This document shows, piece by piece, positions 1 through 11,035 of a DNA stretch of 64,000 nucleotides. The stretch comes from Lactuca virosa (taxonomy: Eukaryota; Streptophyta; Magnoliopsida; Asterales; Asteraceae). The DNA lies in assembly GCA_928212115.1 (NCBI GenBank), contig CAKMRJ010005523.1, positions 147,377,389-147,441,388 of the forward strand, in the 5' to 3' direction. Numbering within the stretch: the stretch's first letter is position 1; each line of letters starts with the position of its first letter. A program made the position numbers and the translations under genes. The notes under the pieces are model-generated. The model made no database searches and was not told the origin of the DNA. It saw only the letters and a program-made list of their open reading frames with translations.

Positions 1-770
1 TCTTGGCACTGTCAAAAGTTTCAGGATTCGCAGCAATCACGTTTCCTTGAATTGGGGAGGTTTAATCCCCAGATGGAATCTTTCGATTTTTCTTCCCTTC
101 AGAAGTAATCATGCCAGGGCATAACAGAGAGACAGTTCACTAAACCTTGTTATGTAGGCATCGATGTCGGAGTTTCGGACAGTGAGATTCCATAACTCTT
201 GCTCCATTTTCTGAATCTCGCCACGCGGGCAGTATTCAGCCATTAGCATTTCCTTCAGTTCCGTCCACGGCATGGCATTAGCCACTGGAAGAGTCATAGC
301 CTCCACATGTCAATTCCACCAGGTGAGGGCTTTGATCAACAAATGTACATGCTGCAAAACTTCACATTGATTTCATCCGGGCATCCGCATATCTCGAACC
401 CTGATTCCACCTTTTCAATCCACCTTTTCAGGTTTACCACTCCCCCTGTGCCATTAAAGTTCGTGGCTTAGCGTGGCTGAAGTCTTTGTAAGAGCATGCC
501 TTGGTAGGTCCTTGGTTCATCCCGTTGTTTGAACTTCCAGCCCCCTGCCCGTTTCCTCCGCCATGTTCCCATTGTGGATTTACGCCATGGCTGTATGACT
601 GCAGCAGATACAGCTGCTTGAAAACGCAGCTGAGTCGATTTCCGGCGGCGTTGTGGTTGATTGTTTCCACAGGTTGGTCTTTGCGGTATCTTTCTGTTAT
701 GGAACAAGGAAGACGTGGAGTACGTATTGTATTTAAGTTGAGGATTTCGTGAAATCGATTTTTGGTATCT
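1..770 (-). pseudogene. gag pseudogene of element L
   Basis: Ty3 Gag would form the particle shell and bind the element RNA. On the minus strand the best-preserved block is about residues 1-65 of the frame at 306-109, with the family signature EYCPRGEIQKMEQELW, followed by ITRFSELS. The same signature recurs in the gags of elements A and B. Upstream, the glycine-rich N-terminal part and the YKDF motif lie in other frames (817-434 and 863-468). The gene is broken by several frameshifts and stops, for example after ALTWWN near 310 and after the YKDF block near 440. Zinc knuckles and pol are outside the window. It is not functional as it stands. Confidence 0.8.
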
Positions 771-1001
771 AATTGTTTCCATAAATTCACACCAAACAAT
801 GAGAGTATAAAACACATAGCAGGTCACAAACATCACCATAAAACACATAATATTTTTTTTCACTAATTATATCGGTACTTGATACATGAAAATTTCTCAA
901 AAGATCATACATAAAGTTCGGCAGCATAACGACTCTATGAGTAGTGTAATCCTTAAGATGGAGTCGGTAGTACGTAGCATGGTAAGCATAAGTGAACAGT
1001 A

Positions 1002-1665
1002 CTAGTAGGGAAGTCTACTGTCCGAAGTGCTCTGAGATGCGTCGGGTGGGTGGGGCTGATGATGTGGATGCGCCCTAACGACGCACCACCTGTCGTTCTG
1101 TGGCTCGTAGTCGATCCTCCCCAATCGCTTGACGTACATGAAAGTTAGGATTACTTCTTGAGTTTCTCGTTCCGGCCCCGGGCCACTGCGGCTCACATCT
1201 GATTCCGTTGCTCGGCCGTGTCCTGGGCTAGGTCGCCAGTGTTCCGTTCGTAACCGTCTCACCATGACAGGAAGTGCTCGGTCAGCCGGTCCTCCCTCCC
1301 TCAAGTCATAGAACTGGCGAGCCATGCCAAACGGAGGTCGCTATCCCTATTGTCTGCTCCATCTCCAAATGTCGATACCCCAGGGGAGGGGTTGGTAGGG
1401 TCGTTAGGGCCCATTCGGTAAGCTGGCACCCTACTGGGTATGGGGGTTGATGACTACAGACTCAGTGTCCGAATCATCGCTGCTGTCGCCACCTAACTCT
1501 TTCCTTTCATTCCGCCACCAGGTTCTGCCGGTCCCTCTTCGATTTCCTCTTCCGGTTCCTCTTCTTCCATGGGATCCTCTTTAGGTTCCTCGTCGGATTC
1601 CTCTAGCCATCCGTTATTCCCCTGATTGGGGAAATGCGGATCTCCAGAAGATGGAACCCAGCCAT
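1002..1665 (-). pseudogene. Leader ORF upstream of gag, element L (broken)
   Basis: A small ORF between PBS and gag, of unknown function. The likely start is the ATG at 1665-1663, because the equivalent ATG opens the same ORF in element B. A one-base loss a few codons later moves it into the frame that reads GDPHFPNQGNNGWLEES and then a Glu/Pro-rich acidic stretch (1620-1500). The downstream piece, 1325-1002, contains EGGPADRALPVMVRR, which matches the middle of the B copy. A pyrimidine/C-rich run ending in CAG lies just upstream of the ATG (about 1692-1669) and could be a splice acceptor. It is not a known Gag or Pol domain. Confidence 0.6.
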
Positions 1666-2075
1666 ACTGTCTGCAAAGGGGGGGGGGGTATATCAATAAA
1701 CCTATTATTAATCCTAAAATATTTTTAGTTTTTATAAACATTGGGTTGATGCTCTCCTCTTTTTAACAAGGGGGTATGCCTTTGGTTACTGACCATCGTG
1801 ATTGCCCCAGGGCATGTGATAGTTGTATTCTGAAGAAATATAGTTGATCAGGCTACATTCTCCCTAATACAACTGTGAACAGTCCGGCTTTAACCGAGAT
1901 GTCAGGATTTTCCCGATGCCTTATTTGAATTGTTATTATGTTTATTTTTCTAAGTCGCACAAGTAAGAGTGTTTATTATTATGTTTTATTTGTTTTGTTC
2001 AGAGTTATTTAGTCCCTCTTTGGGTTTATAGTTGCATATCAATGTGTCGTTAGATATGCCAGTTCACTATAAACA

Positions 2076-2089
2076 GAGCTCTGATACCA
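2076..2089 (-). other. Primer-binding site of element L
   Basis: On the minus strand TGGTATCAGAGCTC sits four bases inside the LTR end at 2093. The first 12 bases are complementary to the 3' end of plant initiator tRNA-Met, the usual primer for Ty3 and Copia reverse transcription. This fixes the orientation of L. Confidence 0.9.
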
Positions 2090-3114
2090 ACCTGTCCCAC
2101 CCCCCGAACCAGACGGGGAAACGTCTGAGGGGCTCGTGTAACTTAAATTGAAATATCATCACAATGAATATACATGAAACAAACATAAACATCCGCATGC
2201 ATTAATACATTACAACCGTCATTGTTCACATCCAGTACATTGTTTACATTACATAATCCATAGTTAAATGTTTGAGAATCACAAAACATAACATCCTAAC
2301 AACACTTGGCAATTTTCTTCAGCTTATCTGTTACCTGAGAATACAAGTTATTTGAAAACGTCAACATATATAATGTTGGTGAGTTCATACGCAGGTTTGA
2401 TTTGAAAATGTTTTGTATAGTTTGTAAAAACCTAGAACATACGATATTTTCTGAACGGCAATTGTTATACAAAAGGTGTGATGATCCATAAGTATATGCG
2501 TGAATGATTTCAACCGTGTATAGATGAGAAGTTTTGCTTATAGTTATTGAGAGTACAAGTGAATAATGTTGGTTTCCCCGAAAACCCGATGTTTTCCGAT
2601 AAATTAGTATGATCGTTTTGTATTATTGTATCGTCACTACGAATGGCAATGATTTCCCATGATTACTTAGATGGTATTGGATCTCTATGTGAGTCGTTAT
2701 AACCATGCATGATAATGGCTAGTTCGTCTGTCTGGACATTCTAGCGAACGCCGGAATTGATCTTAAGATTTTTGTCACCCTAGACTGCCGAGGGTCTAAC
2801 TGTAGCGAACAGCTTAGGTGTGGGGGAGTCACCCCCGTTATAGATCTATACACAAACTCTCGCTCTCCCTCCAGGAGACTTTGATTATAACTACAGACTA
2901 CGACCGACACTTATTGGTGTCGTCCGTTATTACTCACTTAATCCAAATGAATTTGAATAACCTTGATTAACTACCTGATTTTTGTTTACTTGAATAAAAG
3001 GTAAGCCTAACAGACGAAGAGAAGAGGGACTACGGGGCCCTACTAATCACGTGTATGTTATTTTAAGGCTGTCGAGTATACGAAGGACGTGTTAGCCCAT
3101 TACGCATATGATTT

Positions 3115-3305
3115 ATTTGGACCTTACTAGAATGCCAATGGGCCACTGAGGCCCAATAGCATGTAAAAGCCATTGAGGGTCCCTTAGGCATGTAATTGGG
3201 TCACAGGAGCCCAATAAAAATGTATATATTATGTTAGGCCCAAAAGTCATGTTAATGGGTCACAAAGGCCCAAAACACATGATTAGAATTATTCAAGCCC
3301 AACAA
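3115..3305 (-). promoter_or_regulatory. Second TGGGCC/GGCCCA word cluster in LTR of L
   Basis: GGCCCA, TGGGCC or one-base variants occur at short intervals (for example near 3138, 3150, 3195, 3236, 3258, 3268). TGGGCC/T is the plant Site II element recognised by TCP-family factors. The regulatory role here is inferred. Confidence 0.4.
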
Positions 3306-4610
3306 TTAGAATGTTTACTTGTTTTGTATAGTATTAGTGTTGCGAAGTTGTTTAATCGAAATGTCGTGAAAATCACCAAATTGTTTTATAACGATTCATA
3401 GATTTATAAAAAAGATATATTTTCTATTTAACCCCATAGTTATAAAATTGGTATCTTTTGACCCATTATTTTAATCTTAACATATTGACCAAAAACATTA
3501 ATTGACCAATTCAGCCCCCCTTATTTTGGTAAAGTTGGCAATTTTAGTCCTTTTTATTGAAAAATGACATATTAGGTTCTTGAACTATTTTTCTTGACAT
3601 TTTTGACCCACACTCTTATTTAAATAATGTTTTAAGCCCGAAATTTAATTTTGGATAGTTTCAGCCCCTTAGTTAAAGGATTTGAATTAAATCCACACTT
3701 TTCGCAATTTTTACAATTTGACCCAAAATCCAAAATCTTTGCATTTTTAGTCCTTTTGATAAATAAGGCCATTTTATTCCCTGAAATAGGTTCATTTACG
3801 TTTATAGCCCCTGTTTTGAGAAAACTTTCCATTTCAGCCCCCTTAAATTTGATTTTTTCGCATATTTGGGCGTAAATAGCCGAAAGGCCCAAATTTTAGC
3901 CCATTAGGCTAAAATTTAAGTTTTAGTCCTTAAAAAAAGCATATATTATAGAATCTTCTTATTTTAGCTACTTGACTTTTGGTCCTTATAAAAACCGTTG
4001 AATGACATATTTTTCCCATCTTTTGTTTATTTATCAAAAAAAAAAATAGTCCAATAACAAATTTTATGTTGTAGTATACTTATTATAAAACTTGTATGGT
4101 AGTTTATCCTGACATGTAAGTGAAATGTATCTAAATCACATATTCTTCCTCCTTGAACTATAGATCTCGAAATATCTTTCATTTTTAGCACATATTTACC
4201 ACCATAAACACAAGAAATCACACATAACATACAAATACACATGGATCTACACATTTTACTTGTATTCTCCCCCATAAATCATTTGAAAACCGAAAATGGA
4301 GGGGTATGAACTCACCTTTGCTTGTTGTTGTCGGTTTTGAATAAAAAATAGAAGAGATTGATGAGATTCTCGGCCCTAACAACTTCTTGAAGAGGCCTTC
4401 GAATTTGAAGAGTTCTAGGGAGTATGATCAAGAATTAAGGGTGTAAGAAGAGTGATTAAGTTGTAGAAAGAAAGTATGTTGTCAAGATCTTACCACAAGT
4501 ATGTATCTTGGAGTGATTCTTGGATGAAAACCTTCTTGAAATGCCCTTAATCTCAAAAATTTTGAAGGAGGAATGAAGGTGTTCTTGAGAGGATTTGGAA
4601 GTGAATTAAG

Positions 4611-4629
4611 TGTGTGTGTGTGTGTGTGT
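4611..4629. repeat. (TG)n microsatellite
   Basis: About nine and a half TG dinucleotide units inside the LTR of L; a (GA)n run lies nearby at 4805-4820. Confidence 0.9.
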
Positions 4630-4794
4630 TTTGGTGATCCTCGGCCGAGAGTAGAAGAAGAGAGGGGAGAAAGAGTGGTGAATGACTAGCTTGGATACAT
4701 GGGGGATTTGCATGGATGTATGATGGACAAAATGGAGGTGGCACTCCAAAGTCAACCCTTCCCTTTAATTCTCTCTTTTTTTTTGTTTCCTACT

Positions 4795-5125
4795 TGGGCC
4801 GATAGAGAGAGAGAGAGAGAAGGAAGAGAATGGCTTGGGCCTTTTGTGCTTGAGTCCATAATATGAGGCCCAATTTGATGATTTTTGGCCATTGGGCCTT
4901 TAGAGTAGTTCACGGCCCAATTTAGCATAAAGGAATGGATTTGAGTTTATTAAAGCTATTTGGATTTGTTATGGCCCAATAAGGCCCATTAAGGATAAAC
5001 TAGTCCATTTTAGGCTTATAAGGCCCAAAAAGGTTAAGTCTCATGAGAGTGGTCCAATGAGAGCCCATTGAAGATTTCTAAGCCCAAATAGTCAAATTAG
5101 AAGTTTATTGGCCCATTAGGCCCAA
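4795..5125 (-). promoter_or_regulatory. First TGGGCC/GGCCCA word cluster in LTR of L
   Basis: At least ten GGCCCA or TGGGCC words lie in about 330 bp (for example 4795, 4836, near 4865, 4893, 4915, 4973, 4982, 5022, 5111 and 5118). This is the upstream (U3) part of the minus-strand LTR. The word matches the plant Site II element. I could not identify a convincing TATA box downstream. Confidence 0.45.
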
Positions 5126-5322
5126 TAAGGAAATCCTAGTCCATAATGGACTTAAACCGGGATTTCTAGGGTTTCCAACTTTTGTTGACTACTTGAGTGT
5201 TTGTATAGAGTGTTTGATGGAATTTTATTGTCATTGAATAAGCATCATATATGCCTTCAAGTTTTAGTACAATGTTATCCTTGTTAATTGTTTACAACGC
5301 ATCAGAATTCCTAGTTGTGACA

Positions 5323-6136
5323 GCTGAAATTACCTTGTCCATAACAACACGTAGTTGTGATAAAAATGGAGTAGAAAAATATTTGTTCAATAAGAAATAT
5401 GTTTCTCTTATTGAAGACCCAAATGATCTTCGTGCTCTTAAGTTTGTTGAAGTTCTTGACAATGGAGTTTAATGTGATGTTCTTGATGTTCAAGAAAAAG
5501 GAGTTCAAGTTGATTCTCATGATGAAAAAGTTTTTTGCTCGATTTGAGTTCAAACCGATGATATTTTGTGTTCTTATGATTCGTTTGAAGGAATGATTTC
5601 TTATCGGAAGCCGGTGATCCAAAAAATTCACAAGTATCAACCTCCAAAAGATTTGATTCAAACTCAAAAAGTTGAAGTTGTGGAAAGTGGGTTTGTTAAT
5701 GAAATCAAGTCTTCAAGATGCAAAAAGATGAGAAAGAAAAAGAATAAGAAGATCAATCGCAAAAACAAGCGGGTTTACTCAACAAATCATCAAATGTTGT
5801 GAAGTCGAAATCCGTGAAGCAAATTTGGGTTCCAAAGCAACAATCTCCAAATGTTGCATTGAATTTGAAGTCAAAACCCAAATGTGTTGGTGGTTCTTTT
5901 GAAGATGTTCTTGGATCGTTGAAGAACACGAAGAACGAGTTGTACATCTCGCATAATGGGTGGTACAATGTTCAAATTGGAGATTTTCTCATTCCAACAA
6001 AAGAACCAAGATCTTCAAAATTTGATTCGTTTGTTGCAAATGGAACTCGATTCGTCAAAAAGGTATCACAAATTCTCAAATGGATTCCAAAAACATCCAT
6101 GATTTCGATTCGTGTTTTTTCGTTTTTCAATTTTTG
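5323..6136 (+). pseudogene. Coding remnant of element S, probably gag C-terminal part
   Basis: Plus-strand reading gives a broken protein. The first frame runs to the stop at 5472, then shifts. 5566-5802 carries a strongly basic block around KKMRKKKNKKINRK, and the next frame (5799-6137) includes KQIWVPKQ near its start. A W-V-P-K motif followed by pol is common in Copia polyproteins, and the orientation agrees with the PPTs of S. No zinc knuckle or protease DSG motif is visible. I cannot name the domain with certainty; it could also be a spacer region of a Sirevirus polyprotein. Confidence 0.35.
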
Positions 6137-7800
6137 ATCGATTTGCCTCATTGGATCAAATCCGTTTCAACCCCATTGGTTGATCCAATTATTTTGTTTA
6201 GATCAAAATTCTAAAAAAACAAAATCATATTTCCATTTTTTCTTTTCAAAATTCACTGTTCATCCACATTAGAATTGAGTCCAAAAGAAATTCGTTTATA
6301 GTTCATATCATTCTTGAGCCCACATCAAAATTTTGAATGTCACTGTTCATTGATCGACTTTCGTGAGCCTAATCAATTCTTTTTATGATCCCATAGAATC
6401 GTTTTTAAGCCCAAATGTGACTGGATCAAAATCGAAATCGGATATGAAGTATTTCCTTTGTTCAGTCTCATACGCTTCAAGTACTTGTACATTCTTATGC
6501 TCTTGACTGTGTTCCTTACGAACCGATGATGATAGATAGTTGCCATTCACATCGGATGTTCTTGGGATCAATTTCGATTTTGACTGTTGGGTTATTGAAA
6601 TCGAAATCGAAATCAAAGTTGAATGTTGTATTTTGGTTTTGATTTGAGTCGATTGAAGCCTAAATCTTTGATTTACGTTTGATGTTTGAAAGTCAAATGA
6701 GTTTCCGAAAGTCAAAATTGAAATCATTTTTTAATCAAAATTGATTTTAATGTTCAATGGAAGGCTTGAGTTGAGGTTTGGAGTCGATGGCATAAGAACG
6801 ACTTTGAAATTGTGTTGATGTCGATTTGGAGTCAATGTTCGAAAGTTTGAGTATCGATTAATGTTTGGGTTGGTCGACAACGAAGACTGTGTTGATGTTT
6901 GATTGGGAAGATATTATAACGAAGGCTATGATGATGTTCTATTTGTATCCTGGAAATCGACTTGGGTAATTTTGATTTCGATGGGAGTTTAGATATCGAT
7001 TTCTGATCTGGTGTCGAACGAATCAATGGTCTGTTTGATTGATATTGGGAACGTCATGATATGGGGTCGAAGATTTCGAAGCGATCGGTGTCAGGGTCGA
7101 ATGTGAGAATGATCGTTGGCTGGTAATTTGTAAAAACGAAATGTTGATGAACTGGAAATGAATAGGTTTTGGGTTAGTACCAACAAGGGAAGCTTGTGTT
7201 AAAATTATTCGATGATTTGGGGATGAATAAACATCGATCTGGCTAACAAATTGGGAAGGTTTTGAGAAGTCGACTGAGATGTGAAATCGAATGGGTTTGA
7301 TAATGTTAGTATTTGAAATCGATGACCTGTAGAATGAAACGTGATTGGATTTTTGTCATTTGATAGCGTAAACTTGTAGAACGAAGGCTTGATGTCAAAT
7401 TTGTTGTGGTTTGCTAGTGATTGGAAGATTCGATTGTTTGACAATGAATGCTTAGTTGATTCGATTTTGATTTTGAGTCCTTGTCATGAAAACGAAGGTT
7501 TTGGTGTTAATAACGAAGGCTTGCCGATTGATGTCGATAATTGAAGATTTTATAGTGAAGGATTCGTTAGCAACGAGTTGAAGTGATTGTTGACGAAATC
7601 TGCTAAATTTGGAGTTGGGAAGGACAAATTGATGATCTTAAGTGATGCATTAATTCATTGTTTGTAGATGTGTTGGTGACCGGAATTAGCGAAGGGTTTT
7701 GGTCGCTGCCTTTAACGAATTGAAGAAAATATAAAAGTTTCGTTAAAATGGTGCTGCTGATTTCGTGACTAACATAACGTAACAACAGTGAAGAAGAAGA
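6137..7800. other. Non-coding part of element S
   Basis: No gene seen. Open frames are short and on the wrong strand. The sequence is full of weakly repeated phrases such as CGAAGGCTTG and ATCGAAATCGAAATC (for example 6598-6616 and 7380-7530), which suggests old slippage-derived repeats. Confidence 0.5.
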
Positions 7801-7804
7801 TACA

Positions 7805-8230
7805 AAAGTTTCGAATTTAGTCCTTTAAAGTTCAATAGTTTGACATTTGTACACGCTTCGAAATATGGGGTAATTTTCGACAGCTTGGAAGAAATAAGGA
7901 AGAATTTTCGAAATTAACACCTGCATTTTCGAAAGTTTGACAGTTTATACCCACATTCGAAAATGGACTAGTTTTCGACAATTTGGATGTGAAGAATGCA
8001 GAAGTTTCGAAATGAGTCCCTGAAGTTTCGAAAAGTTGGCAGCAAATACCCAACTTCGAAATTGGACTAATTTTCTGAGAAATTGAAGAATGTTCATTTC
8101 TGGTCCCTGCAGTTTGTGCGAATTTACGCTTTATGCCCAGTTTCGCAAATGGGATAGAGTTTCGCATGTTTGGTTGTTTTTAGAGCAACGGGTCCATGCA
8201 GAATTCAGAAAGTGACGATTTTTACCTGGA
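7805..8230 (+). repeat. Degenerate ~100-bp tandem repeat in element S
   Basis: Four to five units start near 7807, 7903, 8006 and 8100. Each has the order TTTCGAAA, a phrase like AGTCCCTGAAGTTT, a phrase like GTTTGACA, then TTCGAAAATGGACTA. Units differ by many substitutions but keep order and spacing. The array ends about 120 bp before the insertion point of D. Confidence 0.6.
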
Positions 8231-8349
8231 TTTTGGAAAATCTTGCAACTCTCACCCAAAAGTAAAAAAATTTCATGAATTTGGAAATTTTTTGAGGCTT
8301 TTCGTGATTCTTTTTCCGTGAAAGATTTTTGTGATTCATTTTTGGTACA

Positions 8350-8354
8350 CATCA
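8350..8354. other. Target-site duplication of element D, left copy
   Basis: CATCA directly precedes the LTR start at 8355 and recurs at 16823-16827 directly after the other LTR, so D inserted here by normal integrase action. Confidence 0.9.
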
Positions 8355-8596
8355 TGTAACACCCATAAAATTTGAGCCAATTAAAAATTTTTGAATCATT
8401 TAAAACCATCAGAGTTCCCAGAAATCATATTCATCAATCGAGGAAGTGTACGGTCACGCCTTCGCCTTCCCGCGGTCATCCGCTGCACCTGAAACAATAA
8501 TCGATAAATGTAAGCTTGAAGGCTTAGTGAGTTACCCCCAAATTACCCATACACATAACAATGCACATATAATTACAAACAACATACTATAGGTCC

Positions 8597-9050
8597 AATC
8601 ATCCGTCGGGATGGAATACCCCAGGTCTCTCAACCATCGGGTTGAAATGCCAACATACTATGGGTCTAATCAACCAGCGGGTTGGAATACCCCAGGCCCC
8701 TCAACCATCGGGATGGAATGCAAGTACTACGAGTCCAATCATTCTTGGGATGGAATACTCTCGGCCCACAACCATCGGGTTGGAATGCCCACACACTACA
8801 CACATAGCATAGATACTATGGGTGCAATCATCCGTCGGGATGGAATACCCCAGGCCCCTCAACCATCGGGTTGGAATGCCAACATACTAGAGTCCAATCA
8901 TCCTCGGGATGGAATACTCTCGGCCCAAAACCATCGGGTTGGAATGCCCACAACAAATCAAACATGTGCACGTATCTCAGATAATCATGTAACAGACTAT
9001 AAAGATAACATACTAGGGTCCTATCATCCTCGGGATGGAATACCCTCAAC
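8597..9050. repeat. Tandem array in left LTR of D (GGGATGGAATAC / GGGTTGGAATGC units)
   Basis: Alternating units built on the phrases ATCCGTCGGGATGGAATACC and ACCATCGGGTTGGAATGCC recur about nine times with 30-60-bp spacing. The same array stands at 14826-15290 in the other LTR. Confidence 0.85.
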
Positions 9051-9129
9051 TACCAGTCAATCATGTGCACACATAACAGGTAATATCCTACCAGCATACA
9101 GACAGTCAGACCAACTATAGGTCTCTAAG

Positions 9130-9265
9130 CATAATCACATCCTCTCTACCAGGATACCGATCTATCATACCATACCAACATATAACCATCCTGTCTACCA
9201 GAATACCGACCTAACACATCATACCAACATACGACCATCCTGTCTACCAGGATACCGATCTAACA
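9130..9265. repeat. ~52-bp tandem repeat in left LTR of D
   Basis: Three units share CATCCTGTCTACCAGGATACC followed by a CATACCATACCAACATA-type phrase; CCT...AGG forms a small inverted repeat in each unit. The matching array is at about 15370-15505. Confidence 0.8.
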
Positions 9266-9535
9266 TACCATAACAATATCAATTCCAAATACAAATCAAA
9301 GGGCATGCCTTGGTGCCTTAGACCCTTGAGTACAGTGAGGATAACTCACCTCGCAACTGTCGATTCGAAAGATAAGCTCAACCTCTCGGATCACCAACAC
9401 AAACTCCACCACCTATAGTTACCATCAAACCATGTTCATAAATTTCCAATTTCCCAAAATACCCCAAGAGTCTAATAGTCACCCTCGGTCAAAGTCAAAG
9501 TCAACTATCAAGGTCAACAGCCCATGTTGACCTCA

Positions 9536-9835
9536 ACTCGTCAAGTACCCTCAGATACTCGTCGAGTTCCTGGCATGACTCGCCAACTCGCCGAGTCACC
9601 TGAGTGACTCGTCGAGTTCCTAGTGTCAGTGGCCGTAACTCCTTGGCCAACTCGCCGAGTTTTCGCTTTACATTTCGCCGCGTTCATACGTGTCCAAAGG
9701 TTGGGAAAACCTTATCCGACTCGCCGAGTCACTCGACTGACTCGCCGAGCTCACGAAAACCTTCATCGGACTCACCGAGTTGTTCATCCAACTCGTCGAG
9801 TACATGACTATCTTCATATGACTTGCCGAGTCCCT
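9536..9835. repeat. ACTCGNCGAGT palindrome cluster, transcribed part of left D LTR
   Basis: About ten copies or near copies of ACTCGNCGAGT (central base A, C, G or T). On the minus strand this cluster lies about 0.5-0.8 kb downstream of the TATA-like box near 10380. Confidence 0.85.
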
Positions 9836-10431
9836 TCAACCCTTCAACCATACAGATGCTTTTTAAGTCATGCAAAGGCTCCATATTGCAGATCTAAGCT
9901 CCTAGGGCATGATTATCACGTAAAGTTGCAACCTTTACATGCATGCAAGGCTCTATAGGCTTAGAATGTCAATCCCAAGCTTACAATTTGGTTTATCTTC
10001 AACATGGAGGGTTCATGCTTGCTAAAGCTGGAGACTTTATGGCTCTAGAGTCCAAGATGAGCTCAGATCTGAAGTTGCGACTTCAGATCCTAGCCCATAC
10101 CCGAAATTGGTTATCACCCATGCTATAAAAGCCCTAATCTTCAACATTAAGAGATCTAGGAAGAACAAGGTCAAGGTAACAACTTGTTACCTTCAAATGA
10201 TGCTAAACTGAGGTAGACTTCAGATCCCCAAATGTTCTTGCCTCCAACTTCTTGATCTTCAAACTTCTAGAAAAAAAATCTTCTTTCCAAGCTTGAAATT
10301 CACACTAATATGGAGCACACACACGAATTAGGGTTCTGGACTCTCAAGAGGCAGTAGTAAGGGAGGCTAAGGGAAAATGATCCTTTAAATTGGGTGCAAA
10401 ACCCTGGAAATTAGGGTTTCATCCTCCAGCT

Positions 10432-10528
10432 CCTACTCACCGAGTCCCTTCTTGGATCGGCGAGTAGGTCACTTAAGTGCGCGGCCTAACCCGCTGCTAC
10501 TCAACAGTCAGGCCACTAACTCGTCGAG
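10432..10528. promoter_or_regulatory. ACTCGNCGAGT cluster upstream of the TATA-like box, left D LTR
   Basis: Copies are degraded here (CTCACCGAGT, ATCGGCGAGT, CTCAACAGTC) except for the last, CTCGTCGAGT. The right LTR has better copies at the same place. The relation to TATA is the same as in element C. Confidence 0.6.
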
Positions 10529-10590
10529 TAGACCTTAAAACCATGAGAATTTCTAACTATAAATTGATACTCGGGAATCGGGGCGTTACA

Positions 10591-10606
10591 ATTCTCCCCC
10601 ACTTAA
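10591..10606 (-). other. Polypurine tract of element D
   Basis: On the minus strand GTTTAAGTGGGGGAGAAT abuts the 3' LTR at 10590. It primes plus-strand DNA synthesis and confirms the minus orientation. Confidence 0.88.
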
Positions 10607-11035
10607 ACTAGACTTCATCCTCGAAGTCTGCTGTGGTGAACCACCTTGGATAGTGCTCCCGCATCCCTGCCTCTGGCTCCCACGTCCATTCGGATCCCCT
10701 CTGATGCTCTCATTGTACCTTCACCACAGGTATCTCCTTGTTCCGTTGAATCTTCACCTTCCTCTCTAGTATGGCCACGGGCCTCTCGACATAGTTCAGG
10801 CGCTCCTCGACCTGTATGTCATCCAATGATACCACCACCTCCTGGTCCATAACGCACTTTCGCAACTGCGAATCGTGGAAAGTGCTGTGAATCCGACTAA
10901 GCTCCTCCAGAAGCTCCAGCTTATATGCCACTTCGCCAACCTGACAAAATCCTGATGATCCAAAGTACCGGATACCCAACTTTCCCTTTTTCTTGAAGAG
11001 AACCCATTTCTGCTGACAAGATAATGCGTCCTTCA
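10604..11035 (-). pseudogene. Integrase C-terminal and chromodomain-like tail, element D
   Basis: Minus frame 10979-10710 carries AYKLELLEELSRIHSTFH followed by LRKCV and a VSLDDIQVEE block, which is the usual C-terminal end of plant Ty3 integrases. A TGA where a Trp is expected stops it at 10712. The frame then continues with SEWTWEPE, typical of the chromodomain-like tail, and ends next to the PPT. The catalytic DDE core is absent because of the internal deletion. The sister copy in element C (29740-30250) has the same order. Confidence 0.85.

Larger units (their letters stand above)
1..5322 (-). mobile_element. Element L: Ty3 LTR retrotransposon, partial, minus strand
   Basis: Reading the minus strand from right to left there is an LTR (5322-2093), a primer-binding site, a leader ORF and the start of gag; the rest lies beyond the window's left edge. 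The LTR begins TGTCACAAC and ends GTGGGACA on its own strand, which fits plant Ty3 LTRs. The right boundary at 5322 rests on the TGTCAC start and on the change to unrelated sequence. The partner LTR is outside the window, so the target duplication cannot be checked; the candidate is GCTGA at 5323-5327. Confidence 0.75.
2093..5322 (-). repeat. 5' LTR of element L
   Basis: About 3.23 kb, TG...CA bounded on the minus strand. It holds no credible gene; short ORFs here are chance. It contains many GGCCCA/TGGGCC words in two clusters, a T-rich stretch with repeated TTTAGTCC/TTTCAGCCCC phrases (about 3480-3990), a (TG)n run and a (GA)n run. The right end is called from the TGTCACAAC terminus and is less certain than the PBS-side end. 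Confidence 0.65.
8355..10590 (-). repeat. 3' LTR of element D
   Basis: TG...CA bounded. On the minus strand it begins TGTAACGCCCCGATTCC and ends GGGTGTTACA. It holds two tandem arrays and two clusters of ACTCGNCGAGT palindromes. The open frame at 8611-9120 is just the translation of the tandem array. Confidence 0.92.

Noticed and set aside
501..752. Plus-strand ORF rich in Pro and Cys opposite the gag of L
   Set aside because: Antisense shadow of the gag pseudogene.
3632..3892. Overlapping ORFs on both strands in the LTR of L
   Set aside because: They lie in a low-complexity stretch with TTTTAGTCC phrases; no domain or conserved start.
8597..9050. Regularly spaced repeats resembling a CRISPR array
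   Set aside because: Units vary in sequence and spacing, there are no unique spacers or cas genes, and they sit inside plant LTRs.
8611..9120. 169-codon plus-strand ORF (and its sister at 14874-15353)
   Set aside because: It is the translation of the tandem array in the D LTR; it lies against the element's strand and its repeats vary without regard to codons.
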